Source of the DNA: Psychrobacter ciconiae
GTDB taxonomy: Bacteria > Pseudomonadota > Gammaproteobacteria > Pseudomonadales > Moraxellaceae
Direction: 5' to 3'
NCBI RefSeq assembly: GCF_904846055.1
Contig: NZ_CAJGYV010000001.1
Coordinates: 496,001 to 560,000, forward strand
DNA: 64,000 nt
A program made the position numbers and the translations under genes. This document shows positions 33,826 through 44,510 of the stretch, one piece after another. The notes beneath the pieces were generated by a model. That model saw only the letters and a program-made list of their open reading frames with translations. It was not told the origin of the DNA and made no database searches. Each line of letters begins with the position of its first letter. Position 1 is the first letter of the stretch.

Positions 33826-35304
33826 TTACCAAATACGGGCAAGGCTTGACCATTCAATTAAGGTGTTTGGCAGCACCCCAAAGAAGATAATTGTCACCAT
33901 CACCGCAATGACCATGATACCGCCGGTTTTAATGCCCCACTGACCCGCAACGTCAAATTCAATAAACTCTTTTGGACGTTTGAACAAGGTAAGCATAACG
34001 CGAAGGTAGTAAAACAAACCAATGCCACTTCCTAGGATAATCATCGCAGCTAAGAACCAGTTGGTACCTTGAACCGCCGCCAAAATCGCAAATAACTTGG
34101 TAATAAATCCGGCAGTCAGCGGAACACCAGCCAATGACAGCATCATAATGGTCATGACGGCTGTTAACACCGGACGCCGCCAAAATAAGCCTTGATAATG
34201 GCTTAAGTCATCAGCTTCACCGGCCAAACGGTATGGGCTTGACATCAAGGTCACCACGCCAAACGCCCCAATTGAGGTCAACGCATAAACCGCCATATAC
34301 ATGCTTGAGATGCTGTCCGCTGCCGCGCCAATACTGACAATAACCACCAGAACATAGCCCATATGCGAGATAGATGAGTAACCAAGCAGGCGCTTAAGGC
34401 TGGTTTGACGAACAGCAAGCAAGTTTCCTACTAAAATAGATAAGGCTGCCATCACCAAAAGCAGCATTTGCACCGCTGGCAATACCAATAACGCCGAGTC
34501 AATCAAAAAGCGAATCGCCAGCGCCATCATGGCAACTTTTGATACCGATGCCAAATAGGTGGCAATCGGTGCAGGCGCTCCCTCATAAACGTCCGGCGTC
34601 CACGTATGAAAGGGCACTGCGGACAATTTAAAGCCAATACCAAATACCATCATCGCCGTGCCTAAAACAAGCATTGGCGACTCAAAAATATTGGCAAGCA
34701 TCATGCTAATGGGTTTAAAGCTAAGCGTTCCAACTTCGGCATAAATAAACGCCATCCCCATCAAAATCGTCGCTGACGCGGCAGCCGAGAGCACCAAATA
34801 CTTCAGTCCCGACTCAAGCGACTTGTTGCGCAAATAGGTGTACGACAGCAAGCCATAAAGCGGAACTGACAACAGCTCAAGACTCATAAAAAATGCTGCC
34901 ATATGCTGAGCACAAACCATGAGCAGTGCCCCTGCCGTTGACAACAGCAGCAGCAAATACATCTCATCTTTGTTGTCGTTTAAATTGGCAAGGTAAGCGT
35001 AGGCAAGCGTACAGCACGCCAGCGCACAAATAAAAATAACCACCATATTAAACTGAGCAAAGTTGTCCATGACAAACATCTGCTCAGCAGTTGGCGTCAT
35101 CGAACCACGGCTAACAACCCCCGCCATTTGCCCGATTAAGGTAAACAGTCCGATATTTAATCCGGCAACCGCAATCGTTCCTGTGACCACATGCGAGCGC
35201 TTTATCGTGATGGAGATCATCACCAAAAGCACCGTAATAACCACCGCAATGATTGGCGCAAAAGGCATCAGCCCCATCAAATCATTTATTGTAAACTCAG
35301 TCAT
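33826..35304 (-). CDS. nuoN: NADH-quinone oxidoreductase subunit N
   Basis: The 492-residue antiporter-like membrane subunit of complex I has about 14 helices and the conserved stretches SYTYLRNKSLESGLKYL, VPFHTWTPDVYEGAP and RLLGYSSISHMGYVL. Charged residues within helices (Glu in the SLELLSVP segment, Lys in ESGLKYL) form its proton path. It is the last gene of the operon, its start lies 2 bp after nuoM, and the terminator follows. Confidence 0.96.
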   Translation of the reverse strand: MTEFTINDLMGLMPFAPIIAVVITVLLVMISITIKRSHVVTGTIAVAGLNIGLFTLIGQMAGVVSRGSMTPTAEQMFVMDNFAQFNMVVIFICALACCTLAYAYLANLNDNKDEMYLLLLLSTAGALLMVCAQHMAAFFMSLELLSVPLYGLLSYTYLRNKSLESGLKYLVLSAAASATILMGMAFIYAEVGTLSFKPISMMLANIFESPMLVLGTAMMVFGIGFKLSAVPFHTWTPDVYEGAPAPIATYLASVSKVAMMALAIRFLIDSALLVLPAVQMLLLVMAALSILVGNLLAVRQTSLKRLLGYSSISHMGYVLVVIVSIGAAADSISSMYMAVYALTSIGAFGVVTLMSSPYRLAGEADDLSHYQGLFWRRPVLTAVMTIMMLSLAGVPLTAGFITKLFAILAAVQGTNWFLAAMIILGSGIGLFYYLRVMLTLFKRPKEFIEFDVAGQWGIKTGGIMVIAVMVTIIFFGVLPNTLIEWSSLARIW

Positions 35305-35306
35305 GA

Positions 35307-36935
35307 TTAGCGCGCCTCCACTGCATCAAGCAACTGCGACATATCAATTTGTGTCACTTGATTATAAACATAAGCATTATTAATCCACTGCATGGCATGA
35401 CTTGAGGTATCAAGTACCGGCTGCGGATACAATCCAAGCCAAACCAATCCGGCAGCAAGCACCAACAGCAAGGTAATCTCGCGTTTTCCCAAATCCTTTA
35501 AGCGGCGGCTTGGCAAACCATGTGACTTGGTTTCATGAAGCGCCACCTCTGGGATATTATTGACGCCAAATAGCGCGCGATAAATCAAAATCAGTGAGTA
35601 AAGCCCTGCTAATACCAAGCTGATTGTCGCTAGCACCACAAACACCGGATATTGAGCAAACGAGCCAAACAAAATCATAAACTCGCCAATAAAGTTGCCT
35701 GTTCCAGGAATTCCTAACAGCGCGGCACAAAAGAACATCAGCATCGGCGCATAATAGCGGAACTGACCCCACATACCGCCCATCAAGGTCAAATCGCGAG
35801 TATGCAAGCGCTCATACAACTGCCCTGCCATAATAAACAGCGCCGCTGAACTTAACCCATGCGCCAGCATTTGCACCATCAACCCTTGCAGGCTCAATAG
35901 CGTTCCTGTGTAAATCGCAAGCACCACAAATCCCATGTGCGAGATACTGGTATAAGCAAGCAAGCGCTTCATATCAGTTTGCATAAAGGCAAGCCAAGCG
36001 CCGTAAAAAATACCAATCGTTCCAAGCGTGATGGCAATGGGCGCAAAGTCTTGCGATGCTGCCGGAAATAACGGCAACACAAATCGCAACAAACCGTAAG
36101 CTGCCGTTTTGATCAAGACCCCTGCTAAGTCCACCGAACCTGCGGTTGGCGCTTGCGCGTGGGCGTCTGGTAGCCAGCCATGAAACGGCATGATTGGCAA
36201 TTTGACCGCAAAGCCAATAAAAAAGCACAGCATGATGGGATATTCCCAACCGCCAAGCGGCACACCAATCAAATCATTATAGTTAAAGCTGACCACGCCG
36301 CGCGTTGCGTAATTGATAATGACCAAAATCAAAATACCAATCAGCATGATAAGCCCTGAGGCTTGAGTATAAATAAAAAACTTCGTTGCTGCGTATTCTT
36401 TACTTTTGCCGCCAACCACATCATGACCCCAAAGAGCAATCAAGAAGTAAATCGGAACCAGCATCATCTCCCAGAAAAAGAAGAATAAGAATAAGTCAAT
36501 GGCGAGGAAGACGCCGATAACACCGCCTAAGCTCCAAAGCAAGTTCAAATGGAAAAACCCAACTCGGCGCTGAATTTCATTCCATGAACACGCGACCGCC
36601 GCCACACCTAAAAAGCCAGTTAAAGCCACCATCAACAGCGACAAACCATCCATCGCTAAATGGAAGCTGATCCCAAAGCTTGGAATCCAAGGCACACTAA
36701 ACTCAGCCATCCACGGCACTGACGCGTCCGGCGTAATCGAGTGCTGACTGAGCCCCGTAAAGCCGCCTTGCTGCCAAAGCACCAAGGACAAGGCAAAGGT
36801 AATCATCATCCCAATAAGCGCAATCCAGCGCGGCAAGCGCTTATTGACACGCTCAACCAGCCAGCAAAGCAGCCCTGCAATAAACGGGATGGCAATCAGT
36901 GCCGGCAGCAACCATGTTTGTTGTAACTCCATCAT
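35307..36935 (-). CDS. nuoM: NADH-quinone oxidoreductase subunit M
   Basis: This 542-residue antiporter-like subunit has the conserved FFFFWEMMLVPIYFLI (catalytic Glu), MPFHGWLPDAHAQAPTAGSV and RLLAYTSISHMGFV motifs. It pumps protons in the membrane arm of complex I, coupled to quinone reduction. It starts 1 bp after the nuoL stop. The C-terminus is slightly extended and polar. Confidence 0.96.
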   Translation of the reverse strand: MMELQQTWLLPALIAIPFIAGLLCWLVERVNKRLPRWIALIGMMITFALSLVLWQQGGFTGLSQHSITPDASVPWMAEFSVPWIPSFGISFHLAMDGLSLLMVALTGFLGVAAVACSWNEIQRRVGFFHLNLLWSLGGVIGVFLAIDLFLFFFFWEMMLVPIYFLIALWGHDVVGGKSKEYAATKFFIYTQASGLIMLIGILILVIINYATRGVVSFNYNDLIGVPLGGWEYPIMLCFFIGFAVKLPIMPFHGWLPDAHAQAPTAGSVDLAGVLIKTAAYGLLRFVLPLFPAASQDFAPIAITLGTIGIFYGAWLAFMQTDMKRLLAYTSISHMGFVVLAIYTGTLLSLQGLMVQMLAHGLSSAALFIMAGQLYERLHTRDLTLMGGMWGQFRYYAPMLMFFCAALLGIPGTGNFIGEFMILFGSFAQYPVFVVLATISLVLAGLYSLILIYRALFGVNNIPEVALHETKSHGLPSRRLKDLGKREITLLLVLAAGLVWLGLYPQPVLDTSSHAMQWINNAYVYNQVTQIDMSQLLDAVEAR

Positions 36936-36936
36936 C

Positions 36937-38811
36937 TTATACCACCGTCATCATTACCAGCACCAACAGAACCGCTGCACCCAAACCAAAGCTTGCTGCA
37001 TAACCGCGAAGTGACCCAGATTGCGTCAAAGACAGCATCTTATTGCCCGCTGACGCCAGCATCGGCAAAATATTCCACGTCTTATCAACAGGATCGGATT
37101 TGACCAAGCGACCAATGAACAAAAAGGGTTTCACAAAAATAATATCGTAAAGCGCATCAAAGCCCATGCCATGATAGCTAAAGTGATACAGCGCCCCGCC
37201 AAATTTTGACGCCTTAAAGCGTGTCAGCATCCGACCTTTATCAACAACGTACAACAGCGCAGCAATAATCAGCCCCGCCACCATCGCACCCATTGCAATA
37301 AATTCAGCCGTATGCTTATCATGAGCGTTTCCTGCCACCTCAAGCAAATAACCATAGCTTTCTGGCAACACATTGTGAAGCGGCGGCACAATCAGCGCGC
37401 CAACGCCGGTTGACAGCACCAGCAAAATCACCAGTGGCAGCCAATACGATACGCCAGTCAACTTGTGAGCTACCGTTTTTTCTTCACCAAAGAAAATAAT
37501 CCAAATCATTCTAAAGGTATAAATGGCAGTTAAAAACGCGCCAAACACGCCCAAATAAAACAGCACTTGGTGACCGGTCGCAAACGTCTCCCACAAAATG
37601 GCTTCTTTTGAATAAAAACCAACCGTAACCCAAGGAATGGCTGCTAGAGCGCCGCCGCCAATCAAGTAGCACCAAAACACCAGTGGAATCTTCTTGCGAA
37701 GACCACCCATTTTAAAGATATCTTGCTCATGGTGAACCGCTAAAATGACCGCCCCTGACGACAAGAATAAAAGCGCTTTAAAAAAAGCGTGGGTCATTAA
37801 ATGGAAAATCGCCCCTTGCCAAGCGCCAACGCCAAGCGCCAAAAACATATAACCAATTTGGCTCATGGTTGAATAAGCAAGAATTCGCTTGATATCCGTT
37901 TGCGCAAGCGCACAAAACCCTGCGACCACAAGCGTGATTGCCCCAACCGCGCCCACCCAATACAGTAAAACCTCAGGCGTTAATAAAAACAGCGGATGCA
38001 TTCTGGCAATCAAATAAACGCCAGCGGTGACCATCGTTGCGGCGTGAATGAGCGCTGACACAGGCGTAGGTCCTGCCATCGCATCAGCAAGCCACGTATG
38101 CAGCGGAATTTGCGCCGATTTACCCATCGCCCCACCAACCAGCATCATGGTCGTTAATACCATCGTTGGGTTGTTAATGGTAAATACTTCAGGCGCTCGG
38201 GTGATGATTTCTTGAATGTTGAGCGTTCCAAACTCGCGGAACAATAAAAACAGCCCAAACGCTAAAAACACATCGCCCACACGGGTCACCGTAAAGGCTT
38301 TAATTGCCGCGCGACCATTGGCACGGTTTTCAAAGTAAAAGCCAATCAGCAAGTACGAGCAAATCCCAACGCCTTCCCAGCCTAGGTATAACAATAATAA
38401 GTTATCCCCCAAAACCAGCAGCAACATACTTGCCACGAACAGGTTCATATAGCTAAAAAAGCGCGCAAACCCCATCTCGCCGCGCATATACCATGACGCA
38501 AACAAATGGATTAAAAAGCCCACGCCAGTAATTACGCCCGTCATGGTCAGTGCAAGCCCATCAAAGCTTAAGCCAAAACTTGGCGCAAAATCGCCAACTT
38601 GAAACCAAGTCCAAAGCACCATCTCAACCACCGCCCCTGCAGGCTCCGTGGTTAAAAATTCAAAACTTGCATAAAGCGCACAAAGGGCGGACAGCAGCAT
38701 ACTGCCAACGCCAATAATAGTAGCAACCGTTTCAGACAGCTTGTCACGCAAAAAGGCTAAAATTAAAAAGCCAACGAGCGGAAATATAAAGGTTAATGGT
38801 AATACACTCAT
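36937..38811 (-). CDS. nuoL: NADH-quinone oxidoreductase subunit L
   Basis: The 624-residue subunit is the largest antiporter-like protein of complex I. Conserved motifs include LGWEGVGICSYLLIGFY, QIPLHTWLADAMAGPTPVSALIHAATMV and RILAYSTMSQIGYM. The C-terminus contains the long lateral-helix region that braces the membrane arm, ending with a helix at the extreme C-terminus. AAAGGA overlaps the end of nuoK just upstream of its start. Confidence 0.96.
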   Translation of the reverse strand: MSVLPLTFIFPLVGFLILAFLRDKLSETVATIIGVGSMLLSALCALYASFEFLTTEPAGAVVEMVLWTWFQVGDFAPSFGLSFDGLALTMTGVITGVGFLIHLFASWYMRGEMGFARFFSYMNLFVASMLLLVLGDNLLLLYLGWEGVGICSYLLIGFYFENRANGRAAIKAFTVTRVGDVFLAFGLFLLFREFGTLNIQEIITRAPEVFTINNPTMVLTTMMLVGGAMGKSAQIPLHTWLADAMAGPTPVSALIHAATMVTAGVYLIARMHPLFLLTPEVLLYWVGAVGAITLVVAGFCALAQTDIKRILAYSTMSQIGYMFLALGVGAWQGAIFHLMTHAFFKALLFLSSGAVILAVHHEQDIFKMGGLRKKIPLVFWCYLIGGGALAAIPWVTVGFYSKEAILWETFATGHQVLFYLGVFGAFLTAIYTFRMIWIIFFGEEKTVAHKLTGVSYWLPLVILLVLSTGVGALIVPPLHNVLPESYGYLLEVAGNAHDKHTAEFIAMGAMVAGLIIAALLYVVDKGRMLTRFKASKFGGALYHFSYHGMGFDALYDIIFVKPFLFIGRLVKSDPVDKTWNILPMLASAGNKMLSLTQSGSLRGYAASFGLGAAVLLVLVMMTVV

Positions 38812-38815
38812 GACA

Positions 38816-39217
38816 TCATCCTTTCATCTCGTTGGCGCTGTCGACGTCTAAATGACCGCGCTTATGATAAAACTGCAACAGTATGGCAAGCCCGATGGAC
38901 GCCTCAGCCGCAGCCAAGGTCAAAATTAAAATAAACATCACCTGACCATCAGGATCGACCCAGCGGCTACCGGCAACCACAAAGGCAAGCGCCGCCGCGT
39001 TCATCATAATCTCAAGACTCATCAGCATAAATAAAAAATTGCGCCGAACCATCACCCCACAAAGACCAATGGCAAATAAAATCCCTGCCAAAATCAGCCC
39101 ATGACTCATCGGAATGACCCCAAGCACGTTTTGCGCATCCATAATGGGAGCCTGCCCCATCACCTCATGAGCAAACGGCATAGCGCTCATTTCCGCCGCG
39201 CTTACAGCTTGTACCAT
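38816..39217 (-). CDS. nuoK: NADH-quinone oxidoreductase subunit K
   Basis: The 133-residue protein carries the NuoK core [21 protein letters not shown], with the conserved glutamate in [16 protein letters not shown] and a second in [12 protein letters not shown]. Most NuoK proteins are about 100 residues; here an extra 35 or so precede the core. The ATG at 39217 overlaps the nuoJ stop as TGATG, which supports the long form, but starts at internal Met codons (for example just before the PIMDAQN segment) are possible. Confidence 0.92.
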   Translation of the reverse strand: MVQAVSAAEMSAMPFAHEVMGQAPIMDAQNVLGVIPMSHGLILAGILFAIGLCGVMVRRNFLFMLMSLEIMMNAAALAFVVAGSRWVDPDGQVMFILILTLAAAEASIGLAILLQFYHKRGHLDVDSANEMKG

Positions 39218-39852
39218 CAGTCTAACTCCTTACGCGGCGCTTTTTTCAACCCCACAAACTCTTGCGGGTCAACCTCAGAATAATGAAATTCTGGCTCTTG
39301 ACCGGTATTCACCTCATCGATAATGGTATCGCTAAGCGTTCTTTTACCCAAATGATATGCCGCAACCAAAGCTGCCAATAACAGTAGCGCTGAGATTTCA
39401 ACAATCATAATATAGCGGCTAAACAGCACCGTTCCGACCGCTTTTGCAGGGACGCTCACCCCGCCAATCACTACCGAATCATCGTGACTCATCCCAAGCA
39501 TCGCAAATATAATCACCGCAATAACGATGGTCAGCCCCGTTGGCACCGCCCACGTCTTGGCATCAAGCCAGCTTTCTTCAACCAACTCTCGGCGCATGCC
39601 AAGGTTTAGCATCATAATCACAAAAACGAACAACACCAAAATGGCACCGGCATAAACGACAATCTCAAGCGCTCCTGCAAACGGCGCTCCTAAAATAAAA
39701 AAGATTCCGGCAACGGCAAGCAAAGACACAATCATCGATAAAATGGCATGAACGGGATTGGCATGAATCACCACCCGCAAACTTGCAAAAATCGCCACCG
39801 CAGCCAACGCATAAAACCCAACCAAATCAGGATTGTTAAGCAAATTCATCAT
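39217..39852 (-). CDS. nuoJ: NADH-quinone oxidoreductase subunit J
   Basis: The 211-residue membrane subunit has five helices with the family motifs [29 protein letters not shown] and [12 protein letters not shown]. The soluble C-terminal tail is charged. Its start overlaps the nuoI stop by 4 bp, and its stop overlaps the nuoK start, so translation is coupled. Confidence 0.95.
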   Translation of the reverse strand: MMNLLNNPDLVGFYALAAVAIFASLRVVIHANPVHAILSMIVSLLAVAGIFFILGAPFAGALEIVVYAGAILVLFVFVIMMLNLGMRRELVEESWLDAKTWAVPTGLTIVIAVIIFAMLGMSHDDSVVIGGVSVPAKAVGTVLFSRYIMIVEISALLLLAALVAAYHLGKRTLSDTIIDEVNTGQEPEFHYSEVDPQEFVGLKKAPRKELD

Positions 39853-40397
39853 GGCAATAGGCTCCTTAAATCAATCGGTGCCGCTTCATTTTGCGCCGCG
39901 CCTTTTGGTTTATCCGCGATTGCCATTCCCGTCACGCGATAATAGTTGTAATCCGGATATTTTCCTGGTCCTGAAATGAGCAAATGCTCTTTTTCATAAA
40001 CCAAGTTTTGGCGGACATATTCTCCAAGCTCAAAATCCGGCGTCAACTGAATCGCCGTCGTCGGGCACGCCTCTTCACACATCCCGCAAAAAATACAGCG
40101 CGAAAAGTTAATCCGGAAAAACTCAGGATACCAGCGACCATCTTCACGCTCAGCTTTTTGCAAAGAAATACAAGCCACCGGACACGCCACCGCGCAAAGG
40201 TTACAAGCCACGCAGCGCTCATCGCCATCAGGGTCGCGCGTCAAAATGATGCGACCACGAAACCTTGGCGGCACCGGAACTGGAACGTCTGGATATAAAA
40301 TGGTATCGCGCGGCCGTAAGGCATGGCTATTGACCATCCACATACTGCGGACAATGGTAAACATCCCAATGACCGTCTTTTTTATCGTCGTAAACAT
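39849..40397 (-). CDS. nuoI: NADH-quinone oxidoreductase subunit I
   Basis: The 182-residue protein has two [4Fe-4S] ferredoxin motifs, C-x2-C-x2-C-x3-C, in [15 protein letters not shown] and [13 protein letters not shown]. These hold clusters N6a and N6b, which pass electrons towards NuoB and quinone. AAGGA lies about 12 bp before the ATG. It sits between nuoH and nuoJ in the usual order. Confidence 0.96.
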   Translation of the reverse strand: MFTTIKKTVIGMFTIVRSMWMVNSHALRPRDTILYPDVPVPVPPRFRGRIILTRDPDGDERCVACNLCAVACPVACISLQKAEREDGRWYPEFFRINFSRCIFCGMCEEACPTTAIQLTPDFELGEYVRQNLVYEKEHLLISGPGKYPDYNYYRVTGMAIADKPKGAAQNEAAPIDLRSLLP

Positions 40398-40437
40398 AGG
40401 ATTGCAATCCTTATCAACATCTTTTAAGCCGGATAAG

Positions 40438-41481
40438 TTATAGCTTTGGGAAAAACAGTAAAATCACCGCCGCTGTTACCAAAAGGTTAATGAGCGTCAC
40501 CGGCAAACACACCTTCCAGCCAAAATTCATCACCTGATCGTAGCGTGGGCGCATCAGTGAGCCGCGAGCCAAGATAAACATGGTCATAAAAAATAGGGTC
40601 TTAATAATGAACCAAAACGCCGGTGGAATAAACGGAATGTTTAGGTTAAATGGCGCAAGCCAACCGCCAAAAAACAAACAGGTCATCAGCGCTGAAATCA
40701 ACACCACGTTGACGTATTCGCCAATAAAGAACATCCCAAATTTCATGCCCGAGTATTCAACATGATAGCCTTCAGCAAGCTCTTGCTCTGCTTCTGGTTG
40801 GTCAAACGGATGGCGGTGAGTGACCGCAACACCTGCCACCACAAAGGTTAAAAAGCCAAAAAACTGCGGAATGATAAACCAGCCATCCACTTGCGCCTCA
40901 ACAATCGCGCGAAGGTTAAACGAGCCGGTCAGCGCCACTACGCCCATTAAAGATAAGCCTAAAAACACCTCATAACTGATCGTTTGCGCTGCCGAGCGCA
41001 GACCACCAAGCAATGAAAACTTGTTTGCTGACGCCCAGCCCCCAAACATCACCGCATAAACGGCAATTCCTGCCATGGCAAAGAAAAATAAAATGCCGAT
41101 GTCCCAATCCGCAACGCCTAAGGTTGGCGATACTGGAATGATGGCGAAAGAAGCCAAAGCGGTAAACATCGCAACCGCAGGAGCAAGGGTGAAAATAAAC
41201 TTATCGGTAAAATTTGGCGTCCAGTCTTCTTTAAAGAAGATTTTGAGCATATCGGCAATCAATTGCAGCGAGCCAAAAGGTCCCACGCGGTTAGGACCAT
41301 AGCGGTCTTGCCAAAGTGCAAGCATCCGGCGCTCATAAACAATCATAAGCGCTGCGGTAATCACCACCACTAAAAAAATAACGATGGCTTGAATGACCAT
41401 AAACAAGATTGACCACGTCTCAGCGCTCAAACTTGCTGCCAAAAAACTTGGCGCTTCAGGAATAATTCGCGTCACAGTCAT
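40438..41481 (-). CDS. nuoH: NADH-quinone oxidoreductase subunit H
   Basis: I place the start at the ATG at 41481, preceded by AAGAGG and 1 bp after the nuoG stop, giving 347 residues; the frame is open further into nuoG but that is not credible. Conserved motifs are [22 protein letters not shown] and [22 protein letters not shown], which line the quinone chamber at the junction of the two arms of complex I. About eight helices are visible. Confidence 0.95.
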   Translation of the reverse strand: MTVTRIIPEAPSFLAASLSAETWSILFMVIQAIVIFLVVVITAALMIVYERRMLALWQDRYGPNRVGPFGSLQLIADMLKIFFKEDWTPNFTDKFIFTLAPAVAMFTALASFAIIPVSPTLGVADWDIGILFFFAMAGIAVYAVMFGGWASANKFSLLGGLRSAAQTISYEVFLGLSLMGVVALTGSFNLRAIVEAQVDGWFIIPQFFGFLTFVVAGVAVTHRHPFDQPEAEQELAEGYHVEYSGMKFGMFFIGEYVNVVLISALMTCLFFGGWLAPFNLNIPFIPPAFWFIIKTLFFMTMFILARGSLMRPRYDQVMNFGWKVCLPVTLINLLVTAAVILLFFPKL

Positions 41482-41482
41482 C

Positions 41483-44400
41483 TTAAACCTCTTGAATGGT
41501 CGTTGGCGCAAATTCCGCGCGGTCGTTATCAACAGTTGGCGCGGCAACTTTGCGAACGCTTGCTGGCATCGCTTGGTGCAAGATATTCACCTGACCGACC
41601 GGATAGCCAATGCAGCCTTCTGCCAAATACGGCACCACTTGCACCGGAAGCGTTATCGCGTATTGATTCACGTCAATTTCTAAATAATCGCCATCATTAA
41701 CTTGCCAGTTTTGAGCATCATCAGCACCGATTTTCCAAGTTGCCACAGGCAGCTGCGTTGCTACAATCGGGCTTCGTGATGCCATATCGGCGCTTGCAAA
41801 AATATTATAAACGGGCACAAGCTTTGCCTGACCTTTTTGCAAATCCGTCGTTCGAGCTGAATGCTCTGGGGCGACATACTGACGGCGCGGCAAGCGCTCA
41901 ATGCAGTCAAACAGCCTGACACCAGGGTCACCTTGTTTTAAGCTGCCGCCTACTTTGTCTTGGTATTTATTCCAAGCTTGCGGTGAGTTCCAGCCAGGAA
42001 ACTGGGCAAACGGAATCATCGCGCTTGGCGTTTTGGTGCCGCTGTAGCCTTCCATTGAAAACGTCAAACTGGTATCCAAGTCTTTTGGCTGCATCGGCTC
42101 ATGAACAGAGATCGGCGCGCGCATTGCCGTTCGCCCTGAATATCGGCGCGGCTCACGGGCAATCTTCAGCCCCGTAATTCGAAAATCAGCATCGGGCGCA
42201 GCGTTTTTAATGCCAACCATTTTTGGATGGCTGCTAACCAGTGCCTGAATCACATCATCAAGCTGCGTCCAGTCGATACCGCGACCTAAAAGTGTGCTGT
42301 GAATGGCATGAAGCCAGCGCCAGCTTTCTTTAATCGCACTATTTGGGTGATAATAATTGTTGTCATAAACTTGGAAAAAGCGCTGAGCGCGACCTTCAGC
42401 CGACACCAATGTGCCATCGGCTTCTGCAAAACTTGCTGCCGGAAGCACCATTGCCGCGCCATCATGCCAATCAAAATGCTGATGGTCCAAAACAATGACT
42501 GTTTTTTCAGTCAATAATTGCGCCAATTTTTGCGGCTCAATGACATCGGTCAACTGATTTTCAGCCACAATCACCACATCAAAATCAGCCGCAAGCAGCT
42601 CCTCAACCGACTGACCACCAAGCAAACAAACCCCTAAGCTGTTGGCATCAGGAACGGTTAAATACGTTCCGGCTTGACCATGATAGCGCGCGTTCACTTC
42701 TTTAAGCTCAAGCGCGGTTGCAGGATCGCGCTCTGTATCGTCTTGAACATCTTTGTCGCCCGCAACTTCTGATTTTTCAGGTTTTGCCGCAAGCTCAATA
42801 TCTTCATCCAATTGCGCAGTGGCAGCTTGCGCTTGCGCCGCTCGGACTTTGTCATTATGAGCTTTAACCTGATCGGCTTCAGTGGCTTTAATGGCGCCGC
42901 GTTTTTGGGTCAGCGCTTGCGAGATTTGTGCAGTAGCTTCAATCAGCGCGATTGACGACAAGCTGCTTCCAGACACCACAAGCGGACGGTTTGCAGTGAT
43001 TAAATCATAAGCAATTTGCTGAGCAAGCGACGTCATGGCATCAGCGGTATCATCGAGCTTTGGTGCCTCAATAGCCGTTAAATCATCTTGAAAATTACCA
43101 ATTTCATCAGCAATTTTAAAACCAAGAGCAACGATATCTTCAGGCGTTGCCACGCAGCTGATTTTACTGATGTCATCAAGCTTAGTTTGGGTCACATCAA
43201 TGACATAAACCGGACTTTTGGCACCTTGCGCAATTCGCATGACAGGCTCGGCAAGCCAAGGCTGAGTTTTGGTTGCAGCCGCCATCTCAATCGCTTTATT
43301 TTTTGCTGATTGACGGATGGCGAGAGCCACCCGCGATGAGGTTTGGGTAATATCTTCACCCAAAATTAGCACTGCGTCATGGTCTTCGACTTCTTTTAGG
43401 CTCGGGTTGTAAATGCCTTCTGATTGCAGCACCTCAATGGTTTTTTCTATCAACGCTTGCTGCTCGTGATTCAGCCCTGTTGAGAAATTCTCAAAGCCCA
43501 CCATGTTTTTTAAGGCAAAGTTTGTTTCAAGGCTTGCGCGCGGCGAGCCAATTCCCACCACTTTTTTATCGATAGCTTCGCTAACAGCGCGATCAAGGGC
43601 GTAATCAATCCCGACTTGCGACCACTCGCCATTAACCTGCGCTGCTGGTTGAACCGGACGGTCGGCACGGTTGACATAACCATAGCCAAAGCGACCACGG
43701 TCACATAAAAAGTAGCCATTAACCTCGCCATTATAGCGGTTTTCGATCCGGCGCAGCTCACCGTAGCGCTCGCCTGCTGAAATATTACATCCCGCTGAGC
43801 AGCCATGACAAATGCTTGGCGCGTACTGCATGTCCCACTTTCGGTTATAGCGCTCAGAGTGGGTTTTGTCTGTGAAAACACCCGTTGGGCAAACTTCTGT
43901 TAAGTTACCCGAAAATTCGCTTTCAAATTGACCGTCTTTATCGCGACCAAAATAAACGCGGTTGTTAGAGGCATAAACGCCTAAATCCTCGCCACCTGCG
44001 TAGTCTTTATAAAAGCGGACGCAGCGATAGCAAGCAATACAGCGGTTCATCTCATGGGCGATAAAAGGCCCTAAATCTTGGTTGTGATGGGTGCGCTTGG
44101 TAAAGCGGTAGCGGCGCTCATTGTGACCTGACATATAAGTCATGTCTTGCAAATGGCAATGACCACCCTCTTCACACGTTGGGCAATCGTGCGGGTGGTT
44201 GGTCATAAGCAGCTCAACCATCGACTTGCGAAACGCTTTAGCCTCATCATCAGTCACCGAGATATACATATCATCGGTGGGCGCGACCATGCACGACATC
44301 ACAAGGCGACCGCGACCGGCTTCTAAATCCTCAGCGTTTTGGTACTGCTTCACCGCGCACTGACGGCACGACCCAACCGAGCCGAGCGCGGGATGATAAC

Positions 44401-44500
44401 AAAAATATGGCACATCAATGCCCAAGGACAAACACGCTTGCAGCAAGTTGTCAGCGCCATCGACCTCAACCGTAGTTCCATCAATATGAATGACTGCCAT
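41483..44500 (-). CDS. nuoG: NADH-quinone oxidoreductase subunit G
   Basis: The start is the ATG at 44500 with AAGGAG upstream; the frame remains open 29 codons further into nuoF. The 1005-residue protein has an N-terminal [2Fe-2S] domain ([18 protein letters not shown]), a [4Fe-4S] site ([17 protein letters not shown]), further cluster sites ([20 protein letters not shown]) and a molybdopterin-oxidoreductase-like C-terminal domain. It is about 100 residues longer than E. coli NuoG, and residues about 540-600 form a charged, Ala/Glu/Lys-rich insertion ([19 protein letters not shown] and beyond). It is the largest peripheral-arm subunit. Confidence 0.95.
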   Translation of the reverse strand: MAVIHIDGTTVEVDGADNLLQACLSLGIDVPYFCYHPALGSVGSCRQCAVKQYQNAEDLEAGRGRLVMSCMVAPTDDMYISVTDDEAKAFRKSMVELLMTNHPHDCPTCEEGGHCHLQDMTYMSGHNERRYRFTKRTHHNQDLGPFIAHEMNRCIACYRCVRFYKDYAGGEDLGVYASNNRVYFGRDKDGQFESEFSGNLTEVCPTGVFTDKTHSERYNRKWDMQYAPSICHGCSAGCNISAGERYGELRRIENRYNGEVNGYFLCDRGRFGYGYVNRADRPVQPAAQVNGEWSQVGIDYALDRAVSEAIDKKVVGIGSPRASLETNFALKNMVGFENFSTGLNHEQQALIEKTIEVLQSEGIYNPSLKEVEDHDAVLILGEDITQTSSRVALAIRQSAKNKAIEMAAATKTQPWLAEPVMRIAQGAKSPVYVIDVTQTKLDDISKISCVATPEDIVALGFKIADEIGNFQDDLTAIEAPKLDDTADAMTSLAQQIAYDLITANRPLVVSGSSLSSIALIEATAQISQALTQKRGAIKATEADQVKAHNDKVRAAQAQAATAQLDEDIELAAKPEKSEVAGDKDVQDDTERDPATALELKEVNARYHGQAGTYLTVPDANSLGVCLLGGQSVEELLAADFDVVIVAENQLTDVIEPQKLAQLLTEKTVIVLDHQHFDWHDGAAMVLPAASFAEADGTLVSAEGRAQRFFQVYDNNYYHPNSAIKESWRWLHAIHSTLLGRGIDWTQLDDVIQALVSSHPKMVGIKNAAPDADFRITGLKIAREPRRYSGRTAMRAPISVHEPMQPKDLDTSLTFSMEGYSGTKTPSAMIPFAQFPGWNSPQAWNKYQDKVGGSLKQGDPGVRLFDCIERLPRRQYVAPEHSARTTDLQKGQAKLVPVYNIFASADMASRSPIVATQLPVATWKIGADDAQNWQVNDGDYLEIDVNQYAITLPVQVVPYLAEGCIGYPVGQVNILHQAMPASVRKVAAPTVDNDRAEFAPTTIQEV

Positions 44501-44510
44501 GCCGCTCTCC

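Noticed and set aside
33459..33943. Open frames on the strand opposite fpr and nuoN
   Set aside because: They are shadow frames of well-supported genes, and the interval includes the nuo terminator.
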